Assembly: GCF_051668705.1 (NCBI RefSeq)
Contig: NZ_CP196351.1
Location: 2,356,001-2,420,000 of the forward strand
Length of the DNA: 64,000 nucleotides
Origin: Alterisphingorhabdus sp051668705
Lineage (GTDB): Bacteria; Pseudomonadota; Alphaproteobacteria; Sphingomonadales; Sphingomonadaceae
Direction: 5' to 3'
Part shown: positions 1 through 8,360 of the stretch, one piece after another
Layout of the letters: each line of letters starts with the position of its first letter
How positions within the stretch are numbered: the first letter of the stretch is position 1
Position numbers and translations under genes: made by a program
The notes under the pieces: generated by a model
Told to the model about the DNA's origin: nothing
Seen by the model: only the letters and a program-made list of their open reading frames with translations
The model's database searches: none

Positions 1-88
1 GCGGGGCATGTTCGGCGATAAACCGCTGCACCTGTGCGCGGATGGCGGTGACATGATCTGGCTCATCAATAAAGGTCTGCTCGCTCAT
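1..88 (-). CDS. acyl-CoA dehydrogenase, N-terminal fragment (cut by window edge)
   Basis: An ATG on the minus strand at 88 opens a frame that runs off the left edge. The 29 visible residues begin MSEQTFIDEP and continue with a basic and hydrophobic helix ending RFIAEHAP, the kind of first helix found at the start of acyl-CoA dehydrogenases. It begins 4 bases after the stop of the enoyl-CoA hydratase-family gene, in the same direction, so it is probably the third gene of one operon for acyl-CoA breakdown. Only the first helix can be seen, so the family call rests partly on the neighbours. Confidence 0.5.
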   Translation of the reverse strand, partial: MSEQTFIDEPDHVTAIRAQVQRFIAEHAP

Positions 89-92
89 ACCA

Positions 93-905
93 TCATTCCC
101 CGGTCAAATTGGGTGCGCGCTTTTCAGCCATGGCAGCAACCGCTTCGCGCCGATCATCCAGAAAGTTGGAAACACTTTCATAGCCGATACTGGCGTCCAT
201 CAGCTGCGCAGCCAGTGCTTTGAGCGGGATATTGGTGACCGTTTTCGTCCAGCGCACAGCCCATTTTGGGTTGCCCAAAATCTTGCCGCATATTTCAGAG
301 ACTTTTGCGTCCAACTGATCAGCAGGCAGCGCATAGTTGATCAGGCCCAGCTCTTTCGCCTCCACTGCGGTCAACAAATCGCCGGTCATCAGCAATTCTT
401 TCGCCTTGGCATAGCCGATCAGTTGCGGCCATATCAGGGCGCCGCCATCACCGGCCACCAGCCCGACCTTAACATGCGGATCACCAATTAGTGCCTTTTC
501 ATCAGCAATGATGATATCGCACAGCAAAGCGATGGTTGCCCCCAGCCCGGCCGCAGCACCATTTAGGCGGCAAATAATCGGTTTCTCCATTTCCAGCAGC
601 CCAGAGACAATGCGCTTCGCATCCCAGGCGATGCTGCGGAATTTTGCGGGATCATCAATTTGCTCAGCAAACCAGTCAAAATCACCGCCAGCGCAAAAGG
701 CACGGCCTTTGGCCGACAATATGATGATATCGCTGTCCGCATCGCGCTGTAAATCGGTAAAGATGGTCGCCAATTCATCGTGCATGATGGCATCGACACC
801 ATTGACCGGATGATCGGATGTTATGAAGGCCGTTAATATCTTGCCGTCACGCGCAAAGGTAAAACGCTGATAATTCGCGCTCTCAATCGCAAAGGCCGCC
901 GCCAT
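93..905 (-). CDS. enoyl-CoA hydratase/isomerase (crotonase) family protein
   Basis: The 270-residue protein has the crotonase fold signatures. AFCAGGD (residues 69-75) forms one half of the oxyanion hole, and the GAAAG segment leading to CD (116-130) forms the other, followed by a GLVAGDGG turn. The two glutamates that act as acid and base in classical enoyl-CoA hydratase appear to be replaced, by Thr near 124 and His near 144 in the GDPH segment. It may therefore be an isomerase, a hydrolase or another crotonase activity rather than a beta-oxidation hydratase. Its start codon overlaps the end of the upstream NADP-dependent oxidoreductase gene, and an acyl-CoA dehydrogenase start follows, which supports a co-transcribed fatty-acid or related acyl-CoA degradation operon. 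Confidence 0.85.
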   Translation of the reverse strand: MAAAFAIESANYQRFTFARDGKILTAFITSDHPVNGVDAIMHDELATIFTDLQRDADSDIIILSAKGRAFCAGGDFDWFAEQIDDPAKFRSIAWDAKRIVSGLLEMEKPIICRLNGAAAGLGATIALLCDIIIADEKALIGDPHVKVGLVAGDGGALIWPQLIGYAKAKELLMTGDLLTAVEAKELGLINYALPADQLDAKVSEICGKILGNPKWAVRWTKTVTNIPLKALAAQLMDASIGYESVSNFLDDRREAVAAMAEKRAPNLTGE

Positions 906-1924
906 TATTCCTCACCCACTTTAACGACGCGCCGGCCCATATTCTCCCCGCGAAACAGACCGCAAAACGCCTCTGGCATGGCGGCCAGCCCGTCAAAACG
1001 CTCTTCCTGCAATTTCAATTCCCCTTTGGCAATCATGCCAGCCATAGTCTGCAGGGCCTCAGAGAACATTTTGGCGTGGTAAAATACGACCAGACCGCGC
1101 ATCATAATCTGGTGCGTGATGAACGGCGTTGTGGTGCGAATGCCCGGCCTGTCCTCCAGCGCCAGCGAATAATCCGCCACTTGCCCCGCCACACAGATAC
1201 GCCCATTGAGCCGCATCTTGGGCAAAACGCGTTCAATCATTGCATTGCCAACATTATCATACAGCAAATCCACGCCATCAGGCAGGGCTGCGCTGATCGC
1301 TGCATCCAGATCATCAACGCTTTTATAATTGATGGCCACATCAAACCCAGCCTCTTCGGTCAGCCAATTGCATTTGGCATCACTGCCCGCAATGCCCACC
1401 ACTTTTGATGCGCCCCACGCCTTAGCCAATTGGCCAGCAGTTGCCCCAACGGGCCCTGCGGCAGAGGATATCAGCACTGCATCGCCCGCGCGAAATTGCG
1501 CGGTTTCCTTTAGCCCGCAATAGGCCGTTAGGCCCGGCACACCCAACACGCCAATCCAATAGGATAACGGCAATCCCGGCGTCACTGGCCCGATAAAACC
1601 CTTGCCATTGTGAATGCTGTGTGTGCGCCATCCCCCAGCGAAAAACACCAACGTGCCGTCTGGATATTTTTCATGGTTGCTGGCCTCAACCCGTCCGACC
1701 GAAAAGCCATCCATTGGCGCACCGATTTTCTGCGCGGCGGCATATGTTGCCGAGCCGGAAAGTCGCGAGCGCGTGCCCGGATCAACCGAGTTATAAATAT
1801 GCGCAATGCGAAACTCACCATCGCCCGGTTCGGGTAGCGGCGCATCCTCAATTTTAAAATCTTCGGGGACCGGAAGGCCATCACAGTGGCGCGCCAAAAC
1901 AATTTGTTGCATATTCATCGACAT
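905..1924 (-). CDS. NADP-dependent oxidoreductase, zinc-free medium-chain (MDR) type
   Basis: The 339-residue protein resembles the CurA/YfmJ or leukotriene-B4-dehydrogenase branch of the medium-chain dehydrogenase family, which reduces carbon-carbon double bonds of enones with NADPH. It has the VLGVPGLTAY segment typical of that branch and a Rossmann nucleotide-binding loop, AAGPVGATAG. The cysteine-rich structural zinc lobe of alcohol dehydrogenases is absent. The start at 1924 (MSMNMQQ) has two further in-frame ATGs within five codons, so the exact start is uncertain. The gene is first in the minus-strand acyl-CoA operon and is divergent from the lipoprotein gene beginning near 1974, leaving only a short shared promoter region. 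Confidence 0.85.
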   Translation of the reverse strand: MSMNMQQIVLARHCDGLPVPEDFKIEDAPLPEPGDGEFRIAHIYNSVDPGTRSRLSGSATYAAAQKIGAPMDGFSVGRVEASNHEKYPDGTLVFFAGGWRTHSIHNGKGFIGPVTPGLPLSYWIGVLGVPGLTAYCGLKETAQFRAGDAVLISSAAGPVGATAGQLAKAWGASKVVGIAGSDAKCNWLTEEAGFDVAINYKSVDDLDAAISAALPDGVDLLYDNVGNAMIERVLPKMRLNGRICVAGQVADYSLALEDRPGIRTTTPFITHQIMMRGLVVFYHAKMFSEALQTMAGMIAKGELKLQEERFDGLAAMPEAFCGLFRGENMGRRVVKVGEE

Positions 1925-1973
1925 GGAAACAGGGATACCCTCTCGCTTTATTTTTATGTGGCATCAGCAGACC

Positions 1974-3575
1974 ATGAAGCGGTCATGGCTGTCAACTATC
2001 GACTATCGCTTCGCCGCCCTTATCGCCGCAATATTGCTGCTTGGTTTAACAAGCGGCTGCACCGAAGAAACCGCCGGAGAAATCATAGCCGACAGACAAG
2101 ATGAAGACGCTCTTATCCGATTATCGGATGCAGAGATACGTGGCCTTGATCCACAAAAAGTGTCTGATCTGGCCGCTATCCGCGTTGCGCGGGATCAGTT
2201 TGAAGGGCTAACCCGCTTTAACGGCAAAGGTGAAGCCGAACCTGGCCTTGCCAAAAGCTGGACTGTCAGCACCGATGGTAAGGTCTGGACCTTTACCTTG
2301 CGCGACAATCTGAAATTTTCCGATGGGCACCCGATCATAACGCAGACCTTTGCCAGCATTTGGCAGCGTTTGCAGGCCGATGCCACTGCATCACCGCACA
2401 AAGCCCTGTTTGCGCCTATCATGGCTATATCTGCTCAGGGCGATGCAGCAGTGCAGGTGATATTGCACAATCCTTATCCCGAACTGCCCGCACTTTTGGC
2501 CCATCCCGCCATGGCGGCTTTGCCCATGCACCGCATTGCACAGCTTGGCGACCAATGGACTGGCGAACGTCCCTTAGTGACCAGCGGCGCCTATCGCACC
2601 GCGCAATGGATTTTGAATGACCGGATCGTTCTGCAAGCCAATCCGCATTGGCATCAGGATGCGCCTGATATTGCTGAAATACAGTGGAAGCCGGCAGATG
2701 ATGCATTGAACGGGATGCGGCAAATTCTGGGTGGTGCAGCAGATATAGCGAGTGATTACCCCAGCAATCGCCATCAATGGCTGATGGAAAATCATGCAGA
2801 ATTTGTGCATGTGTCCGATTATCTGGGCACCTATTATTTTGCGTTTAACAGCCGCACCGCGCCATTTGATAACGCCAATATCCGCCGCGCCTTGTCCATG
2901 GCGGTTGACCGGACATTCCTGACTGAAGAGCTTATCGGATTGGGCAATAGCCCTGCCCATCTGGTCGTGCCGCAAAGACTTTGGCGCTTCCAAAACACGC
3001 AAAGCCATGATGACAATAACCAAGCGTCCCACATCGCAGCCCGCCGTAAGCAAGCGCGGCGATTGCTGGAGGATGCTGGTTATAATGACCAAAAACCACT
3101 GCGTTTTGACATTCGCATTAACAGTTCGCGCGAACATAAGCGCGTCGCTGTCGCGCTGGCGGCGATGTGGTCGGAACTGCCGGTTGAAGCGAGTGTTTTG
3201 AACAGCGAGGCATCACTGCATTTTGCAGGTCTGCGCCGCGGTGATTTTGCACTGGCGCGTTCAGGATGGATTGCCGATCTGCCCACACCAGAAAATTTTC
3301 TGGCCGTCCATTCCCCAAATGCCGGTCCATCCAATTATAGCGGTTACAATAATCCTGATTATGATGCGCTTCTGGCCAAAGCCGCTGGTCTGGCTGATCC
3401 TATGATGCGGGAAAAAGCGCTCTATGATGCCGCATTGCTATTGGCCGAGGACGCGCCGATATTGCCCTTATATTATTACACAGCCCGCAATTTGGTCAGT
3501 CCGCGTATATCGGGCTGGCAAGACAATGTGCTGAACATTCACCCCAGCAGCACCTTATCATTCACAACCCAATAA
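1974..3575 (+). CDS. ABC-type peptide/solute-binding lipoprotein (family 5), first of tandem pair
   Basis: This is a family 5 extracellular solute-binding protein of 533 residues from the chosen start. I chose ATG 1974 because it gives a basic n-region (MKRSW), a hydrophobic stretch and a lipobox ending LTSGC. Upstream in-frame ATGs at 1923 and 1956 are possible, but the 1923 one overlaps the divergent gene. The mature part has the usual family 5 order: an early KFSDG motif, a central AVDRTF segment and a C-terminal region ending in YYYTARNLV. A second family 5 protein follows 92 bases downstream. No permease or ATPase genes for an ABC importer lie nearby, so the transport partner and ligand are unknown; oligopeptide binding is only a family-level guess. 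Confidence 0.8.
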   Translation: MKRSWLSTIDYRFAALIAAILLLGLTSGCTEETAGEIIADRQDEDALIRLSDAEIRGLDPQKVSDLAAIRVARDQFEGLTRFNGKGEAEPGLAKSWTVSTDGKVWTFTLRDNLKFSDGHPIITQTFASIWQRLQADATASPHKALFAPIMAISAQGDAAVQVILHNPYPELPALLAHPAMAALPMHRIAQLGDQWTGERPLVTSGAYRTAQWILNDRIVLQANPHWHQDAPDIAEIQWKPADDALNGMRQILGGAADIASDYPSNRHQWLMENHAEFVHVSDYLGTYYFAFNSRTAPFDNANIRRALSMAVDRTFLTEELIGLGNSPAHLVVPQRLWRFQNTQSHDDNNQASHIAARRKQARRLLEDAGYNDQKPLRFDIRINSSREHKRVAVALAAMWSELPVEASVLNSEASLHFAGLRRGDFALARSGWIADLPTPENFLAVHSPNAGPSNYSGYNNPDYDALLAKAAGLADPMMREKALYDAALLLAEDAPILPLYYYTARNLVSPRISGWQDNVLNIHPSSTLSFTTQ

Positions 3576-3667
3576 CACATACTAGGTCAGCCAAGCCTCA
3601 GCATGTTCACGCACTATCAAGCGTCTAAGCGATAGCAGAGCGCAATGAATAGATGTAAGGTGCCTAT

Positions 3668-5164
3668 GTGACTCGGTTTCTATCCCTTCTACTGTCTCTC
3701 ATGCGCGCCATAATGGTTCCGCTATCGCTGGTTTTTTCGCTTATGGCTTTGGCATCCTGCAGCTCATCAGGCGAGAGCAATACTGTCATATCCATCATTG
3801 ATAAGCAGCAGACATTGTTTGAGATTGGCCGCAAGACATTATCCCCCGGGGCACGCAATATCCGCATGGCGATAGCCCAAGGGCTGGTTCGTTTTGACGA
3901 GCAGGGGCAAATCACTCCCGGCCTGGCCGAACGCTGGGTCGTTACCGATGATGGGCTGAGCTATGTCTTTCGCATTCGCAACCAAAATTGGGCCGATGGC
4001 ACTGATGCCAATGCGGCCGATATTGCACGCGGACTAAGCGAAAGGCTGGCGATAGAAAGGACAGGCCGCCTTGCCGCAGATGTAGCGGCCATTCGCGATA
4101 TCCGCGCAATGACGCAATTTGTTGTCGAAGTCCGCCTCAATAACCCCTTCCCCAATTTGCTGCAAATATTGGCGCAGCCTGAAATGGGGGTCCGGGTTGA
4201 TGGACGTGTTTCCGGCCCGCTAAAACTTGATAGCCCATCTACTCCAGCGGTTTTGTCGATAATGCCACTAAGCCCAGAAGAAGAAGAAATATTGACCAAC
4301 AGGGGCAACTTGCCTTTGCAGGTACGCTCTGACAAGGCAGCGAAAAGCGTGGAACTGTTCCGCAGCGGCCAATCTGATTTGGTACTGGGGGGGAGATTTC
4401 ACAATCTGCCATTGGTCAATGTTGCTGGAATTGCGCGCAGCCGGTTACAGCTTGACCCCGCGCCGGGCCTGTTTGGGTTGGTTATCACCAATGATGAAGG
4501 GTTTCTGGCTGAGCCGGCAAATCGTGAAGCGCTCTCTATGGCCATTGATCGCACCAACTTACTGCCAGCCCTGCAATTACAAAATTGGGGCGCAACATCA
4601 CGGATCATTCCCGCCGATGTTCCAGATTATACACCGATTGTCGCAGATCGCTGGCAAGATTTGAGCATAGCTGAGCGCCGAGCAACCGCTCGTTTGCGGG
4701 TTATCAGTTGGCAAAATCGCAACCGTCTGGTCCGTACTTTGCGCGTTGCCATGCCGGAAGGGGCGGGCGCACGCTATCTTATGGCAAAATTACGCGCAGA
4801 CTGGCGCTTAATCGGCATTGATGTGCAAATGGTCACCAATGGCAGCTATGCCGATCTGGTGCTGATTGACGAGGTGGCCAGATATAATGGCGCGGAATGG
4901 TATATATCGCAGCTGGGTTGTGCACGGCAAAAACTTTGTGACGAAGAAAGCGAGTTTCAGTTGCAGGATGCCCGCGCCGCTTTTGATAGCGATTTGCGGG
5001 CCACAAAAATGGCCGAGGTCGAGACTCTGATGACGCGCTTTAACAATTATATCCCGCTCGGTCAGCCGATACGGTGGTCGCTGGTTAGCGGCGATATCGA
5101 TGGCTTTGTCGCCAATGGGGCAGGTCTCCACCCCTTGCTTCCTCTGCTTGAAACCCCAAATTAA
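3668..5164 (+). CDS. ABC-type solute-binding lipoprotein (family 5), second of tandem pair
   Basis: This 498-residue protein starts with GTG at 3668, supported by an AAGGTG ribosome-binding site about six bases upstream. An out-of-frame ATG two bases earlier is followed at once by a stop. The N-terminus carries a basic residue, a long hydrophobic segment and a lipobox ending LASC, so it should be a lipid-anchored periplasmic protein. The body is a divergent family 5 solute-binding protein with an AIDRTNL motif in the position matching AVDRTF of the preceding gene. The two are tandem paralogues, but this copy is shorter and more diverged. The DUF4112 gene follows 30 bases later, so all three genes may be one transcript. 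The ligand is unknown and there is no linked ABC permease. Confidence 0.75.
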   Translation: MTRFLSLLLSLMRAIMVPLSLVFSLMALASCSSSGESNTVISIIDKQQTLFEIGRKTLSPGARNIRMAIAQGLVRFDEQGQITPGLAERWVVTDDGLSYVFRIRNQNWADGTDANAADIARGLSERLAIERTGRLAADVAAIRDIRAMTQFVVEVRLNNPFPNLLQILAQPEMGVRVDGRVSGPLKLDSPSTPAVLSIMPLSPEEEEILTNRGNLPLQVRSDKAAKSVELFRSGQSDLVLGGRFHNLPLVNVAGIARSRLQLDPAPGLFGLVITNDEGFLAEPANREALSMAIDRTNLLPALQLQNWGATSRIIPADVPDYTPIVADRWQDLSIAERRATARLRVISWQNRNRLVRTLRVAMPEGAGARYLMAKLRADWRLIGIDVQMVTNGSYADLVLIDEVARYNGAEWYISQLGCARQKLCDEESEFQLQDARAAFDSDLRATKMAEVETLMTRFNNYIPLGQPIRWSLVSGDIDGFVANGAGLHPLLPLLETPN

Positions 5165-5194
5165 TAATGGGCAAGCAATTTTGAGGAAAACAGC

Positions 5195-5617
5195 ATGGCC
5201 GTTTCGCCAAGCACCAAAGACATGATTAAACAAGGGCTTGAAGCCCTTCCCCGCGACCCCAAAGCCGTGCGCCAAAGGGTGGAAGCGTTGGAAGCGGTAT
5301 TAGAACGCAGCATGGTCCTGCCCGGTGTGAAAGTGCCTATTGGGCTTGATACTATATTGGGTCTGGTTCCGATTGTGGGCGATGTTATCACCGCTGTCAT
5401 GGGGCTTTATATGGTTTGGGAAGCCCGCAATCTGGGGCTTTCGCGCTTTCAAATGGCGCGTATGATCGGCAATATCGGCATTGACACCCTGATCGGCAGC
5501 GTTCCTGTCGCGGGTGATCTGTTTGATCTGTTCTGGCGCTCAAACACCAAAAACCTGCGCATCATAAAACGCCATCTCGATAAACATCACCCCGGCGATA
5601 TGGTTATTGAAGGCTAG
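5195..5617 (+). CDS. DUF4112 domain-containing small membrane protein
   Basis: The 140-residue protein matches the DUF4112 pattern. It has a short helical N-terminus, a hydrophobic glycine-rich segment (IGLDTILGLVPIVGD), a helix around VWEARNLGLS, and a second matching segment (IGIDTLIGSVPVAGD), followed by a basic tail. The duplicated hydrophobic segments (about residues 49-65 and 91-110) suggest membrane association. A clear GAGGAAA ribosome-binding site precedes the ATG. Its biochemical role is not known. It follows the solute-binding lipoprotein pair closely and ends before a strong hairpin shared with the convergent cdc48 gene. Confidence 0.8.
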   Translation: MAVSPSTKDMIKQGLEALPRDPKAVRQRVEALEAVLERSMVLPGVKVPIGLDTILGLVPIVGDVITAVMGLYMVWEARNLGLSRFQMARMIGNIGIDTLIGSVPVAGDLFDLFWRSNTKNLRIIKRHLDKHHPGDMVIEG

Positions 5618-5634
5618 AGCAAATAGGATAACGA

Positions 5635-5667
5635 CCAAAGCGCAGCATCATGTCAGCTGCGCTTTGG
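5635..5667. terminator. strong hairpin between convergent genes
   Basis: A perfect 12-base stem (CCAAAGCGCAGC and its complement) closes a 9-base loop in the 56-base gap between the DUF4112 gene and the convergent cdc48 gene. There is no T-tract on either strand, so it may act as a transcription barrier or mRNA 3-prime end stabiliser rather than a canonical intrinsic terminator. Confidence 0.55.
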
Positions 5668-5673
5668 ACCGCA

Positions 5674-7998
5674 TCAATGCTTATCTTCCCGCTCCGGCGT
5701 TAACATACCCGGCGTAACAAAACCGATCGGGTTCACCGCCATCGCTTTTTGCTTCAGCGTCGATTCAATCTTGGCATATTCAGATTCCATATCGGGCGTC
5801 ACAGAAGGCCGCGAAGCCTTTAGCGCTTGCATGAAATGCTTATGCTCGACTTCAATATCAATATCCGCGCTATCAAAGCCACGCTCTCGAAGTGCAAATA
5901 AGCCAGCACGGCGCACAAGATCTTCCAGATCCGCCCCGGTATAAAATTCTGCCATTTCGGCGATTTTATCCAGATCAACATCGTTATGCAGTGGCATCTT
6001 GCTGGTATGGATAGACAAGATGCGGCGACGCCCGCCCATATCGGGCACAGACACATAGACCAGCTCATCAAAACGGCCTGGGCGCAGCAATGCAGGGTCA
6101 ACCATATTGGGCCGGTTGGTGGCGCCAATCACAACCACAGATTGCATCTCTTCCAGCCCGTCCATCTCTGCCAAGATGGTATTGACCACACGCTCTGTGA
6201 CCTGTGGTTCACCCATTCCGCCGCCACGCGCGGGAACCAAGCTATCAATTTCATCGATAAAAATAACTGTCGGCGCGACTTGCCGTGCTCTGGCAAAAAG
6301 TCGAGCAATCTGTTGCTCGCTTTCGCCATACCATTTGGACAGCATATCCGATGATTTGGTCGCGATAAAATTGGCGTGCGATTCCTTGGCAACAGCCTTG
6401 GCCAGCAAAGTCTTGCCTGTGCCGGGCGGTCCATAGAGCAAGAAGCCTTTCGCCGGACGAATACCCAAACGTGCAAACGCATCAGGGTTTTTCAAGGGCA
6501 GTTCGACCCCTTCTTTCAGCTTTGCCTGTGCTTCGTCCAATCCACCAATATCTGACCAGCTAACATCAGGCGCTTGCACCATAACTTCGCGCATGGCCGA
6601 TGGCTGAACGCGTTTGATCGCTTCCATAAAATCATCACGGTTGACACACAGATCGTCCAGCACTTCCTGCGGGACGGTCTGCTCCTCCAGATTGATTTTC
6701 GGCATGATGCGCCGCACAGCCTCTATAGCGGCTTCACGCGTTAGAGCAGCGATATCTGCACCGACAAAGCCAAAGGTCGTGCGTGCCAATTCATTAAGAT
6801 TAACATCAGAATATAACGGCATGCCGCGCGTGTGGATGCCAAAAATCTCTCGTCGTCCTGTCTCGTCAGGTACACCAACGATAATTTCACGGTCAAAACG
6901 TCCCGGACGGCGCAGCGCTTCATCAATAGCATCAGGCCGGTTGGTTGCAGCAATCACCACCAGATTGACGCGTGACTCCAACCCATCCATCAATGTCAAT
7001 AATTGCGCAACCAGACGCTTTTCTGCCTCGCCTTGCACGCGCTCACGTTTGGGAGCAATCGAATCAATCTCATCAATAAACAAGATAGAAGGCGCAGCCT
7101 TGGTCGCTGCCTCAAAAACTTCACGCAGTTTTTTCTCTGACTCGCCATATGCAGAGCCCATAATTTCAGGGCCGTTGATCAGGAAAAACTCGGCATCGCT
7201 TTCATTCGCGACCGCTCTGGCCAGCCGCGTCTTGCCGGTTCCCGGAGGGCCGTGCAGCAAAACCCCGCGCGGTGGATCAACGCCCAGCCGCGTAAATAAT
7301 TCGGGGTAACGTAACGGCAATTCCACCATTTCACGCAATTGATCGATTGTTTCGCTCATTCCGCCAATATCATCATAGGTGACATCCGCGCGGCGTGCGT
7401 CCTTTGGTTCTTCATATTCGGGGCGCAGCTCGACCTCGGTATCGGCTGCGATATGCACAATGCCCTTAGGCACCGTGCTCACCACAACCAAGCGCACTTG
7501 GGTAAGAGCAAAGGCCGGTGTGTTCAGCATCTGGCGCAATTGGGCAGGCATATCACCGCGATTAACCTGTTGCTGGCCATTGGTTGCAACAAAATCACCC
7601 GCCACCATAGGGCGACCGGCAAAACTGCGTTTCAATGCCGCGCTGGACCCTTGTAAGCGCAGATCTTTTTGCGCTGGTGCCAAGACGACTTTTTGAGCAG
7701 GACGCGACTCAGCTTTTGCAAGATGGACAAAATCACCTGAACCAACGCCGGCACTGGCCCGTAAGAAACCATCCAGCCGGACAAATTCCAGACCTTGATC
7801 TTCGGGATAAGGCAGAACCGCGCGCGCAGCAGTCTCTTTCTTACCGCGCACAGCGATAACATCCCCTTCTGCGATGCCCAATTTGGCCATCATATCTTGG
7901 CTAATCCTCGCCAACCCTCTGCCACTATCTTCAGGGCGGGCATTGGCAACCTGCAATTTTACGTCTTGTTGCGCGGCGCCTGGCTCCGTTGTCGGCAT
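5674..7998 (-). CDS. CDC48/VCP-like double AAA ATPase
   Basis: The protein (774 residues from the chosen ATG) has an N-terminal CDC48-type domain of about 185 residues and two AAA modules. Walker A GPPGTGKT lies at 250-257 and again at 522-529, each followed by a Walker B of the form FIDEID. Both modules carry the arginine-finger region (RRPGRFD in the first, LRPGRFD in the second). This is the architecture of CDC48/p97 unfoldases, which pull substrates through a hexameric pore. I chose ATG 7998 over the upstream in-frame TTG at 8019 because the ATG has a GGGA-like site at reasonable spacing. The gene stands alone, convergent with DUF4112, with a promoter-like TTGAAT-17-TAGGTT upstream. Bacterial members have no ubiquitin system; adaptors and substrates here are unknown. 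Confidence 0.9.
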   Translation of the reverse strand: MPTTEPGAAQQDVKLQVANARPEDSGRGLARISQDMMAKLGIAEGDVIAVRGKKETAARAVLPYPEDQGLEFVRLDGFLRASAGVGSGDFVHLAKAESRPAQKVVLAPAQKDLRLQGSSAALKRSFAGRPMVAGDFVATNGQQQVNRGDMPAQLRQMLNTPAFALTQVRLVVVSTVPKGIVHIAADTEVELRPEYEEPKDARRADVTYDDIGGMSETIDQLREMVELPLRYPELFTRLGVDPPRGVLLHGPPGTGKTRLARAVANESDAEFFLINGPEIMGSAYGESEKKLREVFEAATKAAPSILFIDEIDSIAPKRERVQGEAEKRLVAQLLTLMDGLESRVNLVVIAATNRPDAIDEALRRPGRFDREIIVGVPDETGRREIFGIHTRGMPLYSDVNLNELARTTFGFVGADIAALTREAAIEAVRRIMPKINLEEQTVPQEVLDDLCVNRDDFMEAIKRVQPSAMREVMVQAPDVSWSDIGGLDEAQAKLKEGVELPLKNPDAFARLGIRPAKGFLLYGPPGTGKTLLAKAVAKESHANFIATKSSDMLSKWYGESEQQIARLFARARQVAPTVIFIDEIDSLVPARGGGMGEPQVTERVVNTILAEMDGLEEMQSVVVIGATNRPNMVDPALLRPGRFDELVYVSVPDMGGRRRILSIHTSKMPLHNDVDLDKIAEMAEFYTGADLEDLVRRAGLFALRERGFDSADIDIEVEHKHFMQALKASRPSVTPDMESEYAKIESTLKQKAMAVNPIGFVTPGMLTPEREDKH

Positions 7999-8111
7999 AT
8001 ATTCATCCCATCTGTTCAAAAACTTGTCAGATGAAACCTAGGTGCAGAAGCGCAATAATTCAAATGCTGACGGCACATAATTCGATTTCGTGCGTTGAGC
8101 GGAATATTGGC

Positions 8112-8139
8112 AAAAAAAAGGCCAGCCCGAAGGCTGGCC
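8112..8139 (-). terminator. intrinsic terminator on minus strand, upstream of cdc48
   Basis: Read on the minus strand, GGCCAGCC pairs with GGCTGGCC around a TTCG tetraloop and is followed by eight T residues. This is a textbook rho-independent terminator. No minus-strand protein gene ends here: the LysR gene to the right is on the plus strand. It must therefore end a non-coding transcript, or attenuate transcription entering cdc48, whose ATG is about 115 bases further along. Confidence 0.85.
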
Positions 8140-8360
8140 GTAAAAGGTATATAGGAGAGGATGCCTAAAAGGCCCACTCTAAATGTGGCAAAAACCATAA
8201 TTGTGCAAGTGCGAAAAGATAGTAGTAAGTTGCATTCTATGCAATTATGTTATATAAATTACTGATATACAATATTTTATATAGGCGGAAAAATTTATTG
8301 CGGCGCACAATTTTTATGAAAATTCATTTATAACGCGTCCGAATCGGAGTATTTACCCAT
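8140..8360 (-). ncRNA. candidate small RNA or leader ending at the 8112-8139 terminator
   Basis: The 362-base gap between cdc48 and the LysR gene has no convincing protein gene. On the minus strand a TTGCAC element about 17 bases before CATTTA (near 8180-8210) could be a promoter. It would give a transcript of roughly 70 bases carrying a CCTCTCC (anti-Shine-Dalgarno-like) stretch just before the terminator. The right-hand part, 8221-8340, is strongly AT-rich and would also hold the LysR promoter. The promoter is weak, and the exact RNA limits are guesses. Confidence 0.4.

Noticed and set aside
1806..1973. Longer N-terminus of the first solute-binding protein
   Set aside because: It overlaps the divergent oxidoreductase gene and would bury the lipoprotein signal; ATG 1974 gives a proper leader.
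8161..8265. A 34-codon plus-strand frame after GGAGAGG
   Set aside because: The purine stretch touches the ATG with no spacing, the peptide has no recognisable feature, and the region is better explained by a minus-strand RNA.
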